From the NCBI GenBank assembly GCA_964652585.1, contig CAZZDA010000001.1, positions 1-56,859 on the forward strand: 56,859 bases of DNA. The letters run 5' to 3'. Position 1 is the first letter of the stretch. Every line of letters starts with the position of its first letter. The translations under genes and the position numbers were made by a program. Source of the stretch: CAZZDA01 sp964652585 (GTDB lineage: Bacteria; Patescibacteriota; Patescibacteriia; UBA1544). Shown one piece after another: positions 16,117 to 26,798 of the stretch. Under the pieces are notes generated by a model. That model did not search any database. It saw only the letters and a program-made list of their open reading frames with translations, and was not told where the DNA came from.

Positions 16117-16340
16117 ATTGAGCTAGCTTTTATACTAGAAGTAAAAACAGGCTATCCTCTTTGGTCTCGCAAGAGTGTATGATCTTAAAATCACCATCAG
16201 TATTCGGACTTATGCCGTAAAACGACAATCACCGTAGCGGACCTATGGAGGACTCGCCACCACACCAATGTATTGGTGTGGTGGTATACACCTCGCTTCC
16301 CTGAATGGCAATTTATTGAATTGTTAAGGTAAGCACATCT
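16117..16340 (-). promoter_or_regulatory. Structured leader RNA, possible cobalamin riboswitch
   Basis: This 224-nt stretch has no gene and strong structure on the minus strand: a 12-13 bp hairpin at 16257-16284 (ccaccacaccaa/ttggtgtggtgg), and a hairpin at 16157-16175 whose loop GCGAGACC can pair with GGTCCGC at 16237-16243, like a kissing loop. GCCATTC followed by GGGAAG (16296-16309) and AAGTCCGAATACTG (16198-16211) resemble cobalamin riboswitch signatures in L5/J6-3. The spacing between them is longer than in the E. coli btuB element, so the class is uncertain. Downstream genes encode putative corrinoid-binding proteins, which supports the idea. A terminator follows at 16084-16116. Confidence 0.4.
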
Positions 16341-16371
16341 TAACGGAAAGGTAAAAAGATGTCAAATTCTT

Positions 16372-19300
16372 CTACAATCCCTGTACTTCTACCGTTCCCG
16401 CGAACTCATCCCAACCACACATCGGAGGATCTCCAAGATCACCTACGCCGGTGCACCAGCCCCAATTGTCATGAATTTGAATCTTTGGCTTGAACGTACA
16501 GGTATTGCCTGCGCATGTCCCAGGCGGTAACTCCCCTTGATTCTGCTTATCCAAGATATCCCAATAGTTATAAAAGTGTTGGAATGTCTCCGGATTATCG
16601 GTATCCGCTTTTTGGAGCGATGAGAGCCCCGCAACAGTTGTGTACGTGCCATCACCCCAATTGATAATATAGGTTTTAATAGGCAGCTGTTGCGGATCAA
16701 TATCGGTATTAAAGCTTAGGGTAACATAACCGGAAACATTTATCCTTACCAGCGAATCAACTCCCATACCGGTATTATTATTTATCTTAAAGCTATATTC
16801 TTCACACACATCTTCTCCAGGTGCTACGCAATCACCGGGATCGTTACACTCATTCAATCCTATGCTGCACCTGCCTTGCCGTACTTGCGGACGCACCCCG
16901 CAATAGAGATTGACAAGATCAATCGCATTATGATCCGCAATAATGGTAGGAGGAATAAAAGGCGGTACAGGATTTGGTACTGCGCATTCAGCTATAGGAG
17001 GCGACCATTTAGGAATAGCCGGAAACAGCGCATCAACACTTCTATAGTGCTGGTCGTCGCAAATTCCGTCTTCGGTAACCGCACCCGCCGCATCCACCAC
17101 ATTACAACCCACATCTACGGTGCATGATAAACCTTCATTTCCCGGATTGACGCATATTCCCTCCCACGTCCACGCTCCATAACTCTTTACGAAAAGCTGC
17201 TGCAAACGCTGAACAGGAATAGTAAAGTCAAGCGGTGCGGGTGGTGGTGCGACATCGTCACAATTTTCATCACTGCAATCATACGGATTTCCCGCGCGTG
17301 TCTGATAGGGCGATGAAAAATCAGTTGTATTAGGCGGTACCACTTGCAAACGCTGCTTGCCTAACTCTTGCGATCCGTCCCATTCTTCCGGTCTATCAAT
17401 AGAAACGGATGGCGGTACTACCGAGCCAAATGGCGCGTAATCTGACGTATAATTAACAGGATTAATTATTGGGGCAGGGAGAGCGTCAAAATCACTTCTA
17501 AAATAATCGGCAAGTAGTGAGGGAGATGGCGGCGCAGCAGTAAACGCAAAGTTACTCCCTTGCTGCGTACGCGCGTTCCACGGCTTTCCTTCACCACTTA
17601 AGGTAACCACTTTTGACAGGGTATTGCACGTACCTATATTTGCATAAATATTAATTGTGTCCATTGTATTTATGCGATTGCCATCACCGCTTTTATCCCA
17701 AATAACCGTATACATAAATCCTCTAAAATATTCATCTACATTATCAAATACCGCCATAATATTCCAGTTATCTGCCATTGCATCGTCACTTCCTGAATTT
17801 TCTCCACCACCTACTGACCTTAAATACCCACTACAATCATATTGCTCAAACTTTTGCGTACCGTCTGGATTAGTAGTAGTATCTGCGAGTCCGTCTGGAT
17901 TCTGCAACCCGTATCCACTATCGAGACAACCAGTAACATTATTACACCTATCCTGATTACAATATGCCAAATCACGAAGACGCGTACTTAATGTTAGATC
18001 ATCATGTACAAGCGCTCCTCGGTGCTTATTAACAGTACTTATCTTACTCTCGCATACTTCATCCGCCGTTTCGCAATTTAAACCACCACCAACATGAAAG
18101 AAATACCAGTCAGGACAATCTCCCGCATCGTTCCAACCATCTGTCGAAGAACACCACGAATTTATACCACTTCGAGAAGTGTCGCCTACAAGATTTCCTT
18201 TCCAAGAATTACCTCCCGTATATTCAGTACCATTCCATCCACCATTATATGCACCACCAATCTCAATACGTGTTATTGTGCCTTGTTTTAAAAGCTCTCG
18301 TAAATATGAGTCTTCGGATATACCTAAATCGTCCAAAGATATATACCCTGTTTGTGAAGCTCCTCTTCTGCCATCATCAGCATCATTAAGATTAAACGTC
18401 TGCTCAAGCTGGAACACGTTCTCTTCTCGCGTCTCTCCATCCATACAATAATATAATGGCGCGCGGCCGGAGTAGCCCGCGTTAAAGGTGCCAATATCAC
18501 CTTGCACCACATCAACCGGCCACCACATTTGGCAGACATCGCTGTTTTTGGTATCCCATTGCAAGCAATAGCCCAAATCTCCTTTGTATCCTTTGCCTAC
18601 AACATCCCGATATGAGCAAGACGGCGCGTCCGCGGTAGGATAGAGTCGGCAGCTCGCGCCGGTTAAACGATCAACTTCTACAGCTGATTTAGGCGTTACC
18701 GCGTCCAACACGGGACGCAAGCGAATATTGTCCACAAAAATCGTACTCTCCGCTGTATTATTTTCTATAACAATGCTCGCGGAACCGGGGGGTATGGTAA
18801 TATCTACTATATGCGTATTCCATGTTTTCGAGCCCTTTAATTGAATGGACGTTGCCGACCCTGTTACCGAGATTTTTAACGTATTCGTTTCAAGTGCTTG
18901 GCTGGTGTCCGCATCCACCTGTAAATAATATTCGCCCTCAACCACGTCAATAGTGTCAGAGATTACCTCATCCAAACCGCTCACCTTTAGCACATTATTG
19001 CCGTCCGGCGCTTTGGTAAAACCATTTTTTTCAAAATCAAGCGGGTTATTTAAGACACGATAATTATCTCCACCGCTCCAGCCGTATGGCTTGTTATTGG
19101 TTTTATCAAATTCTTCAAAACTGCCATTGGACACGCGACCTGTGTTGCCTCGCTGCACCGCTTGATGCAATGGCACATAGCCCGCGACACTCTCGCCGCC
19201 GCCCCAGTTATATCCGGGCAAGCTATAACCTGTTAAGTCAGCGATGTCAGCAGGATTGTTGAGTTCATTTGACGGAGCACTTTCGCGCTGCACCACGCCC

Positions 19301-22300
19301 GTACACTTACCGTTTTCGTCCAGTTCATTACAAAGCCCTATGCCATAGCATTGATTTTCCACCACGCCTTGAGCGTTTTCAGATTGAGAAAGCGTTTCGC
19401 AATATAGCCACTCTCCGCATGAGCGGTCGGGACGGACTTTGACCAGCGTATTGGCTTCGCAGGCGGAAATAGCGCCAGGTTCGCATACAACCCAGCCCGT
19501 ACCTTCCTCCGGTTTGCCAGTATTGGAACTGAAATTATGGTCAGGGTCGTATTGCACTTGCGTAAGCGAGGCAGCTTTCGTTGCCTCATTTAACAACACA
19601 CAACCATTGTCAAAGTCTACTACGCCATTACAACTGGTTTTATCCAGCGTAGAGTTGACAAGATAATCAATATTCACCTTACGCAATTCTATATTATCAA
19701 AAATATGCCCTGTGCCAAGAGCCGGACTTCCTCCATGATCCGCCCCAAAACAAAGAGATGGATTTCCTCCTTGGCCCGAGTAAAATCTTCCGCTGAATCT
19801 TTGAAACTTATTTGATATGTAATCCCAATTAAACCAAGTGTTCACCTCATCCGCAGGTCCTGTGAGCCCCAAAACGGTTAATTCATCATTACTTAGCGCC
19901 ATAGATTGATCGGAAGATGTAAGGCCTGAAGGACATACGGCTGACTCCGTACACACACCAAGAGTGATGCCATACAAAGGATCGGGATTGTAATTGCATG
20001 CAGGAATATCACATCGCCCCGGAATAATTGGTGCGCCACCACCGGGATCAAAATTACATTCGCTATGCGCAAAGCAGTCAAATGTGTTGACAACGGATGG
20101 ATCGCTCGGAGGAGTACATTTTCCGTTGATGCCGCCATTCAATTGACAATCACTACTTGGTCCACAACGATCTACCGTTTCACCCGGGCGACCCGGTATC
20201 GTTTCTGCGTTTGCAGGATCTCCGCCATTATCCGTACAAACACCCCATTGACCAGTTCTTGCACTATCAATCATGATACGAGGACTATTTCCGTCAAGTC
20301 CATTTTTTACAAAAGCAGAAACCTCATACATCGTATTCGGCTCCAGTATAATTCCCTGACATATATTTCCACCTCCGGATATTTCCGCATTTACTCCAAA
20401 AGAGCTTTGGATGCCGGAACCACTAGTATAGCCAAGTAGCGCACTTCCACCGTCAACCCACCCGTCCGGTACACCATCGCCATTCGCGTCCTGTTCAAAA
20501 TCGCCGTTAAAGAGAGTATTGGGATTGAACAAGCTCATAGGATCCATATACTGCGTACAACCGGACTCGTCTGCCGGACAAAACCCCGCCCAACCGCCTG
20601 CCGGTTGTTGTATGGTTTGGCCGTTGTACCCCATACGCGAGGTTATTGGACAATCGGGAGCACCCGCGACCGATCCGCGCTTAAACCATCCGCTTTGTCC
20701 GCCAATACCGTCTTTCCATTCGCAGGTGTGCAGCTTAGGATCCTTAAAATACGATAAGCCACCTTCGTAAAAATATTCCTCGCACCACAACTCCTCTGCC
20801 ACGCAAAGCGCGGTAGGGTAGGTATCCGGATCATCACGCAAGTATGTTGCTTCAAAACCGGTTAAGATATTTTCCAAATCAAATTGCGGCAGTCCGAGCA
20901 GTCGGCACGCTTGCCCTTCCGGATTGCAATACTTATTCGGATCATTAATGACATACACAATGTTATCAGCCGATACATTAACGTCATCTATAGTTGGTAC
21001 ATTGGTCGTGTTAAAGTTTTCCGCGAATGGATTGTCAGAATTATGCGTGTCAATCATTGCTTCACAGCCTATCGCTTCTTCGCGGCACAAATTACTAAAA
21101 CTCTTCAAGTTATGCGCAGCACCCCGCGTATCCGTATATGCCTCGCACCCCAGCGCGTATTGCGGCCAAGGGTCGCCCGCGGGCGTGGCATCACAGCTCG
21201 ACGGCGTATTCCATGATCCCGCTATCATATAAATATTTTCCTTTACTTCAGTGAGGCGTACATTGTCTATGAAGAATGGCAGACCAAGATTAGTTGCGGC
21301 GTCAGTGGTAAAATTAAGCGTTTCTTGCGGATCAATAGCCCAATTGACCGGTATTGGACCAAGTGTGTATTGCCGCCAGTCTTGGATTAAGTGTATAAGC
21401 GGCGGACGGGTGGTAATATCCGTGTCAGCAAAATATTGACCGGCGGCGAGCGCGGCACCGGAAAAATTGACGGTCATATCTCCCGTACCTTTCGCCCAGA
21501 ACGAGAGTTTATACGCTTTGTCTTGCTGTATCGCCTCACCCGCACGGGTGTCCAGCGCTTGGATGGCGTTGGAGAAAAGGGTTTGATTGATACGACGATT
21601 AAGGGGGTAGATATGCGGCTGGTGATGATACCAGCGCCCTTTTCCTGATTCTGCTAAATAAAGTGCTTCAGGATATCGTTCGCCAGGTTGGCGCTCCTCT
21701 GCAATTACAACTGCTGCCGGATGTACTTCTTCTATGCGATATCTATTATCTGCAAAACTTCCAGAGCTTGTCTTCCATCCACGGGCGATAAAATGATTGT
21801 TAGTGCTATAAATGACCGGCTCATCTGCTATAAGTATGTTTCCAGAAACAATAGGTAAAATATCTGCGGCGGTCGTGTCATTTCCTTGAGTAAACATGCT
21901 ATAGCCCACATTATAGAGCTGCTCAAGAAGAGGACCTTGCGTGATAGGCCATGCGTCTTTGATAGCCAGTACAATATCAGGTTGATACCCTGTTATCGTG
22001 GTATAATCCACAACGCCGCCACCTTCTACAAAGTCAATAAGTCCATTATCATCATCGTCAACTGAAAGATCAATAACTTGATATCCTAAATTGCCAAACA
22101 ACTCCTCCCAATAAGGTAAATGTATAGTATCCCATTGATTCGGACTGCCTATTCCTGTCCAATTAGTGTCAGGACCTTCAATAATCAACGCCAGTTTGCT
22201 TACCGACCTGCGAGTATTAGTAGTGCCGCCTGCATCTTGAACTTTTTGCGAATGACCGCCAAGATTAGTGGATTCGCTGGACACCGCGATATCCGACCCC

Positions 22301-25300
22301 GCGTATTGGCGAATATCACTCTCATTTTCAAAGGTATCAGTAAAGAGCGTACGCGTATTGCGCGCGGCGTTCCCTGAATATTCGCGGCAGTTTTTTGCGC
22401 GCTCAGAGCACGTCTCACCTTGCCCGGGAACCGCGTGGTAGATACAACTGCCTGTTCCTATGGGACCGCATACACCATCACCTGATCCGACAGATGTATC
22501 GCAATCACTATCAATATTACATCCAAGCCCCACTGTGCCCGCTTCACACAACTGATCACGCCATTCGCCGCCTGTTGTTGTACAATTTATATCTTGTGTC
22601 GCGTTGTCTAAAACCGCACTGCGTGTCATCCTATACGGATGGCAGTCGGTGGTACAAGAAAACGTCGTGTCAAAAAATTTATAACGCGCATTACCACCGT
22701 CGTCAAAAAATTCGCGACAATTAGGGTCTGCTAATGCATCTCCCTCACTGTTACAACCCGTAAGAGGACCGCCGGTACCAACAGGATCAAAGCCGCCAAG
22801 CACTGCAACAGATTTTAATTCTTCGCTTATCAGTTGATACCCTGTTTCGTCCGATCCTATCCAGCTAAAGAATGTTTCGCACGTCTCGCCCAGCGCGGAA
22901 TCAAGTTGCGCCGGATTTGCCTGCCCAAATTCATCCACCAAAACGCATTGGCGCAGTTTTGTAAAATATTCTATGGCCTCAGGCGCGTACTCTACGTCGC
23001 CATCCGCGTTTACCGCGGCAAGCCTATCTAAATTGGTAAACTCTGTACACCCCGCCTCTTTCGCGCTGCATTTGTCACCCGTTGCCGGAATAAAGAAGAG
23101 TGGGAAAACAGGGTCTTGTTCAAAATAGCTCACTTCTTGCTGGAACGTGTCATACCCCACGCATTCAGCGGAACACGTGTCATTCTCACCAACAACGCCC
23201 GGCACGGTTGGACCGCCGCTTTTTGGCGTATATCCTTGACAGCCGACTTCATCTTCAAAGCATGAAAGCGCGTAATTGCCACACGCAACTTTGTCAATTT
23301 GTCGGCACTCGCTTGCAATACCATCCTCAAACCAAAACTGCCCGTCTTCTGTGCAATCCGCTTCTGATACCCCACCTATTGCAGGTCCCGGATTATTCGA
23401 CGTAAACCCTTGGCAGTTTAAGTAGTCGGGTGCCACTTTTTCATGGATGACATTTTTTGTGCCATAGTCGCTGTACGCGGTTGTGGTGTCGCCAATTTCA
23501 AATTGGACCGCGTCAACCCACATTTGCGCGCCGGCACTGCGGATACCGCGCACCATTACACTTACTCTAATTAAGGACGATATTAATTGAGGTGGCATGT
23601 TTGCCACCACGCTTTGTCTTTGAAAATCTGTGTTTGTCATACCATCTCTACCGCGCGTTCCTTTACTGAAATAGTCAAAGTAACACTCTCCTGTTCCACC
23701 AGCCCAAACATAACCAAGAGCACCACAGCTTGCCGCATTAAAACCTGAAAAATTTGTTCTAATTCCAATTTGCCAAGAATCTTCCCCCGCAACGATAGTG
23801 CCACCTATTTTCCCGTAACCGCTAAGTGTATAAATGTGTTCTGTAGGAGTAATAAATATATCACTTCCGGGAATATATGAATTTGAAAGACCTAAATCAC
23901 CAATCTTCCCGTCCGGGAGTAGTAGATCAGGATTAATTATTTCTATCATTTGACTTTTTCCACCACTTACCGATGTTGTGGTATCAATTGTATGGTCACC
24001 TAATCCCCCAGCAGGAGTTGCTCCACCAAACCCTACACCCCATCCATCCGCTAATCCATCGCTATTACTATCAGTTTCAAAACTCGGTTGTTTAATAAGA
24101 TTCGTTCCTTTTGTAATGCGTATCAACTCACTGCAGCCGACATCATCCTCGTCACACTCTTGCGCGTCGCGGTCAAGGTAGCGGCGCTGGTCGGTCGCGC
24201 TGTCCGTGCAGGTAAACTCACCTGTTGCAATATCAATATCCGTGCAATACCACGCGCACCCCGCGTTATCAATGGAACAGTCGGTAAAGGTGAGCGTGTC
24301 TTGCAGATAGCTTACGTCGTTGCCGTTTTTATCTTCAAAGGTTTGGCAGGTTTGATTGCGCGGCTCGCAAATTTGCGAATCCACGCCATAGTCCCAACCT
24401 CTGCGTTCTTCGGTGCAGTAACCATAAAATTCACAGGTGCCGTCCTGCCTTTCTTTAATGCACGAGCGCTCATCCGCGCAATAATTGGCATCGCGTCCGA
24501 TAACTCGCGTTGGCGGGGTGTCATCCGGGTCGTCAAAGTCGCCGTCTTGGTTTTGGTCAACACCTGTCACCACTCTCTCGGAAAGAATGACCGGCCCGGA
24601 ACCTTTCTTACCACAATACGCTTCCGGCGCTTTCAGTACCCAATTAGGATCTATCATGCCGCGAAACGGACTGGCACTATTTTCAAAATTATTGATCAGC
24701 TGACGCAAATTTTGTTGTTCGTGGCCAATGTCTTTAATATACAGCGCCGCCAATTCCCAACCCACGGGAATAATGCGATGCTTGCGCAACACAATAAGCG
24801 AACGGTACGGATACCCTTCTTTATAATTTGGCTCAAATCCGTCCGCGCTAAAACCAAGGGTAATACTATCGTCCAACAATCCTTCATCTATCGCTTCTTT
24901 GATTGTGAACTCTCTCTCTATAGCTTCGCGAAAGCTCTCGGTGATAATACAATCATTCGGTCCCGGATTTTCCTCGTCTCGGCATACGGTTAATTCACGT
25001 AAAAGCTCGTACGGACCGCCGGCTTTTGTTTGTGATTTTCCCAGTTTTGCAAAACGAATTTCGGCTCCTTTAATACCGCCGCCAAAAGATGATGATGATG
25101 GGTTGTAAAGACCTGCAGTAGCACCGCTACTAGATCCGCTGCTGCCGCTTCCTTGCAAAGAAGCAATGCCTTTCTTAAACCATTGCTCCAATAAATTTCC
25201 AGCGAGTGATTGCGCAAAGATATCAACAGCATCTGCTACAATACTTCCTGTTGTAGTTTTTTCCGCTCCAGTACTATCTTTTATTGTCCCACCGAACAAC

Positions 25301-26340
25301 TCAACCACAAATTTTCCCGGTGTGACAACTGATCCAGTTATAATATCTGTCACGGGACTAACACCACTTGACTCTAATCTTCCAAGTTCTTTGAGTTTTT
25401 TTTCAAGTTCTTTGTCTGTCAAGACATTAGTATGTACTGTCAGCGCGATGCCTAGATCATTTTCCCATGGATTAAAGTTTGCCTGAAATTTATTGAGAAA
25501 ATTAGGATCATTAATTTCATCTTCCCAATTGTCAATAATTTTAGAGAGCGTACAACGCGGCGAAGAGAAAGTACTGCCCTTCTGCAATCCGGCAGTAATA
25601 CGCATTTGTACTTGTAAATCTGGTTTGCAAATATTTTGAAGTATAGATCCTGCTTGACGTTTCACTACCGCTTTTTTAATATCTTTGATAACATTAAGCA
25701 TTGCACCTTCCCGTCCCTTCAACAGTATCAGTTCATTGACACATTGTTCGCTTTGCTCGCCAAAAACATCACCTCCAAATGTCTGATAATCCTCTAATGA
25801 CGCATTACACTCTTTTTCTTTTAATTTTATCTTGTCTTGTAAATCCACTAATTGTTTTTTACTATCTTCCGGTATTGTTCCTTCATGTTCAGACTCCGCT
25901 TTACTCCATTCAGTGGCAAGTGTTTCTATATAAATACCCGCAGCGGCATCTCCCGCATTTTTTAAATATTCACCCCACCCTTCGGTTATAAACATCGGTT
26001 GCTGCCCCTTGCTACCAGAGCCAAGCCACGTACCCGTATCATATGCCACCTTATTTAAAAAATTTTTCAGTGCAGCTTTATAAGCGATTGCCCATGCTTC
26101 GTCTTCTGCATCTCTAACATATTCAAGCACAACTTTCGACTCTTGAACTACAAAGTCTGCGGCTTGCGCAAGTTTATCAAGGATAAATTTACCTACTCTT
26201 TGTGGAACCGCTAAAAAATCTTCTACTGGAATAGCATGTACAACAGGCGGGCGCACAAAAAGCATCATGCTGAAAAACAGCATTATAAATAATAATCGTA
26301 CTTTTATATTTTTTTTACTCTTGTTGTGAACTCTTGACAT
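16372..26340 (-). CDS. Giant secreted cysteine-rich protein (about 3,322 residues)
   Basis: From ATG 26340 the product starts with a basic N-region and a hydrophobic signal (about 14-38, ending VVHA). After a ~500-residue helical region come many Cys-rich segments built on short C-x(3-10)-C units (for example CSELIRITKGTNLIKQPSFE, QICEPRNQTCQTF). At least three jelly-roll/CBM-like modules start with N-G/PSFE-D-N-DG-PDGW motifs, and a PKD-like domain (INWGDGTYT) lies close to the C-terminus. No C-terminal membrane anchor is seen. Giant proteins of this kind are known surface proteins in Patescibacteria; adhesion to a host cell is inferred. Its start codon overlaps the -35 box of the divergent lipoprotein promoter. 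Confidence 0.85.
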   Translation of the reverse strand: MSRVHNKSKKNIKVRLLFIMLFFSMMLFVRPPVVHAIPVEDFLAVPQRVGKFILDKLAQAADFVVQESKVVLEYVRDAEDEAWAIAYKAALKNFLNKVAYDTGTWLGSGSKGQQPMFITEGWGEYLKNAGDAAAGIYIETLATEWSKAESEHEGTIPEDSKKQLVDLQDKIKLKEKECNASLEDYQTFGGDVFGEQSEQCVNELILLKGREGAMLNVIKDIKKAVVKRQAGSILQNICKPDLQVQMRITAGLQKGSTFSSPRCTLSKIIDNWEDEINDPNFLNKFQANFNPWENDLGIALTVHTNVLTDKELEKKLKELGRLESSGVSPVTDIITGSVVTPGKFVVELFGGTIKDSTGAEKTTTGSIVADAVDIFAQSLAGNLLEQWFKKGIASLQGSGSSGSSSGATAGLYNPSSSSFGGGIKGAEIRFAKLGKSQTKAGGPYELLRELTVCRDEENPGPNDCIITESFREAIEREFTIKEAIDEGLLDDSITLGFSADGFEPNYKEGYPYRSLIVLRKHRIIPVGWELAALYIKDIGHEQQNLRQLINNFENSASPFRGMIDPNWVLKAPEAYCGKKGSGPVILSERVVTGVDQNQDGDFDDPDDTPPTRVIGRDANYCADERSCIKERQDGTCEFYGYCTEERRGWDYGVDSQICEPRNQTCQTFEDKNGNDVSYLQDTLTFTDCSIDNAGCAWYCTDIDIATGEFTCTDSATDQRRYLDRDAQECDEDDVGCSELIRITKGTNLIKQPSFETDSNSDGLADGWGVGFGGATPAGGLGDHTIDTTTSVSGGKSQMIEIINPDLLLPDGKIGDLGLSNSYIPGSDIFITPTEHIYTLSGYGKIGGTIVAGEDSWQIGIRTNFSGFNAASCGALGYVWAGGTGECYFDYFSKGTRGRDGMTNTDFQRQSVVANMPPQLISSLIRVSVMVRGIRSAGAQMWVDAVQFEIGDTTTAYSDYGTKNVIHEKVAPDYLNCQGFTSNNPGPAIGGVSEADCTEDGQFWFEDGIASECRQIDKVACGNYALSCFEDEVGCQGYTPKSGGPTVPGVVGENDTCSAECVGYDTFQQEVSYFEQDPVFPLFFIPATGDKCSAKEAGCTEFTNLDRLAAVNADGDVEYAPEAIEYFTKLRQCVLVDEFGQANPAQLDSALGETCETFFSWIGSDETGYQLISEELKSVAVLGGFDPVGTGGPLTGCNSEGDALADPNCREFFDDGGNARYKFFDTTFSCTTDCHPYRMTRSAVLDNATQDINCTTTGGEWRDQLCEAGTVGLGCNIDSDCDTSVGSGDGVCGPIGTGSCIYHAVPGQGETCSERAKNCREYSGNAARNTRTLFTDTFENESDIRQYAGSDIAVSSESTNLGGHSQKVQDAGGTTNTRRSVSKLALIIEGPDTNWTGIGSPNQWDTIHLPYWEELFGNLGYQVIDLSVDDDDNGLIDFVEGGGVVDYTTITGYQPDIVLAIKDAWPITQGPLLEQLYNVGYSMFTQGNDTTAADILPIVSGNILIADEPVIYSTNNHFIARGWKTSSGSFADNRYRIEEVHPAAVVIAEERQPGERYPEALYLAESGKGRWYHHQPHIYPLNRRINQTLFSNAIQALDTRAGEAIQQDKAYKLSFWAKGTGDMTVNFSGAALAAGQYFADTDITTRPPLIHLIQDWRQYTLGPIPVNWAIDPQETLNFTTDAATNLGLPFFIDNVRLTEVKENIYMIAGSWNTPSSCDATPAGDPWPQYALGCEAYTDTRGAAHNLKSFSNLCREEAIGCEAMIDTHNSDNPFAENFNTTNVPTIDDVNVSADNIVYVINDPNKYCNPEGQACRLLGLPQFDLENILTGFEATYLRDDPDTYPTALCVAEELWCEEYFYEGGLSYFKDPKLHTCEWKDGIGGQSGWFKRGSVAGAPDCPITSRMGYNGQTIQQPAGGWAGFCPADESGCTQYMDPMSLFNPNTLFNGDFEQDANGDGVPDGWVDGGSALLGYTSGSGIQSSFGVNAEISGGGNICQGIILEPNTMYEVSAFVKNGLDGNSPRIMIDSARTGQWGVCTDNGGDPANAETIPGRPGETVDRCGPSSDCQLNGGINGKCTPPSDPSVVNTFDCFAHSECNFDPGGGAPIIPGRCDIPACNYNPDPLYGITLGVCTESAVCPSGLTSSDQSMALSNDELTVLGLTGPADEVNTWFNWDYISNKFQRFSGRFYSGQGGNPSLCFGADHGGSPALGTGHIFDNIELRKVNIDYLVNSTLDKTSCNGVVDFDNGCVLLNEATKAASLTQVQYDPDHNFSSNTGKPEEGTGWVVCEPGAISACEANTLVKVRPDRSCGEWLYCETLSQSENAQGVVENQCYGIGLCNELDENGKCTGVVQRESAPSNELNNPADIADLTGYSLPGYNWGGGESVAGYVPLHQAVQRGNTGRVSNGSFEEFDKTNNKPYGWSGGDNYRVLNNPLDFEKNGFTKAPDGNNVLKVSGLDEVISDTIDVVEGEYYLQVDADTSQALETNTLKISVTGSATSIQLKGSKTWNTHIVDITIPPGSASIVIENNTAESTIFVDNIRLRPVLDAVTPKSAVEVDRLTGASCRLYPTADAPSCSYRDVVGKGYKGDLGYCLQWDTKNSDVCQMWWPVDVVQGDIGTFNAGYSGRAPLYYCMDGETREENVFQLEQTFNLNDADDGRRGASQTGYISLDDLGISEDSYLRELLKQGTITRIEIGGAYNGGWNGTEYTGGNSWKGNLVGDTSRSGINSWCSSTDGWNDAGDCPDWYFFHVGGGLNCETADEVCESKISTVNKHRGALVHDDLTLSTRLRDLAYCNQDRCNNVTGCLDSGYGLQNPDGLADTTTNPDGTQKFEQYDCSGYLRSVGGGENSGSDDAMADNWNIMAVFDNVDEYFRGFMYTVIWDKSGDGNRINTMDTINIYANIGTCNTLSKVVTLSGEGKPWNARTQQGSNFAFTAAPPSPSLLADYFRSDFDALPAPIINPVNYTSDYAPFGSVVPPSVSIDRPEEWDGSQELGKQRLQVVPPNTTDFSSPYQTRAGNPYDCSDENCDDVAPPPAPLDFTIPVQRLQQLFVKSYGAWTWEGICVNPGNEGLSCTVDVGCNVVDAAGAVTEDGICDDQHYRSVDALFPAIPKWSPPIAECAVPNPVPPFIPPTIIADHNAIDLVNLYCGVRPQVRQGRCSIGLNECNDPGDCVAPGEDVCEEYSFKINNNTGMGVDSLVRINVSGYVTLSFNTDIDPQQLPIKTYIINWGDGTYTTVAGLSSLQKADTDNPETFQHFYNYWDILDKQNQGELPPGTCAGNTCTFKPKIQIHDNWGWCTGVGDLGDPPMCGWDEFAGTVEVQGL

Positions 26341-26362
26341 GAAAGAAAATATATAGTATTCT
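26334..26362 (+). promoter_or_regulatory. Sigma-70-type promoter of the lipoprotein gene
   Basis: TTGACA at 26334-26339, a 17-bp spacer containing GAAAGA, and TATTCT at 26357-26362. The same -35, spacer length, GAAAGA and -10 recur at 35442-35470. Confidence 0.75.
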
Positions 26363-26416
26363 GTTGTCACTTAGGAGTTTTTGTTCCTCACAACCCACAA
26401 TACAAAGGAGAAGCTC

Positions 26417-26776
26417 ATGTTTACTCGTATCGTTGTTTCATTGCTCTTTGTTGCGGGAATTTTTCTCAATTTTACCGGATGCACAAGTGTCGCACACATG
26501 GCGCTCACCGCAGCGGCAAAAAGCATTGACGAGTCTGCGAAAAACAGACCTCCTGCGAAAACCTATTCTCTTGACCCTGGTGATCTCTACCCCGATGCCA
26601 TCGCCACCATTCAACATATTGATCCAAAGGCGAAAGTCAATGTGACTGACGGCAATGGAGATGTGGTTTCCAAAGTGCGGATTCGCGGAAAAAACAGAGT
26701 GGTTCGTTCGGAGTTCCGGGACAACAAGTTGTACCGCATCATTGATGCAAAAACCGGAGAAGTCTACGACGAGTAG
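26417..26776 (+). CDS. Small predicted lipoprotein
   Basis: 119 residues from ATG 26417, which has a strong Shine-Dalgarno site (aaaggag, 6 bp upstream), unlike most genes here. A signal peptide (FTRIVVSLLFVAGIFLN) ends in the lipobox FTGC, so Cys would be lipidated. The mature part contains IDPKAKVNVTDGNGDVVSKV and RIIDAKTGEVYDE, a short beta-rich domain I do not recognise. It is monocistronic, between its own promoter and a terminator, on the strand opposite to the neighbours. Codon use looks more GC-rich than the neighbours, which together with the canonical signals may mean acquisition. Confidence 0.85.
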   Translation: MFTRIVVSLLFVAGIFLNFTGCTSVAHMALTAAAKSIDESAKNRPPAKTYSLDPGDLYPDAIATIQHIDPKAKVNVTDGNGDVVSKVRIRGKNRVVRSEFRDNKLYRIIDAKTGEVYDE

Positions 26777-26798
26777 ACATAGCGCCATCGCTCTTCTC

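Noticed and set aside
16117..16340. RNase P RNA, tmRNA or a group I intron
   Set aside because: The hallmark cores of these RNAs are absent, and tmRNA is clearly at 51629-52032. A few short matches (agtcc, ctccatagg) are not enough.
24088..24993. 301-codon plus-strand open frame
   Set aside because: It lies opposite the giant secreted-protein gene, whose coding frame shows domains and a signal peptide. The translation is Arg/Ala-rich with no family features.
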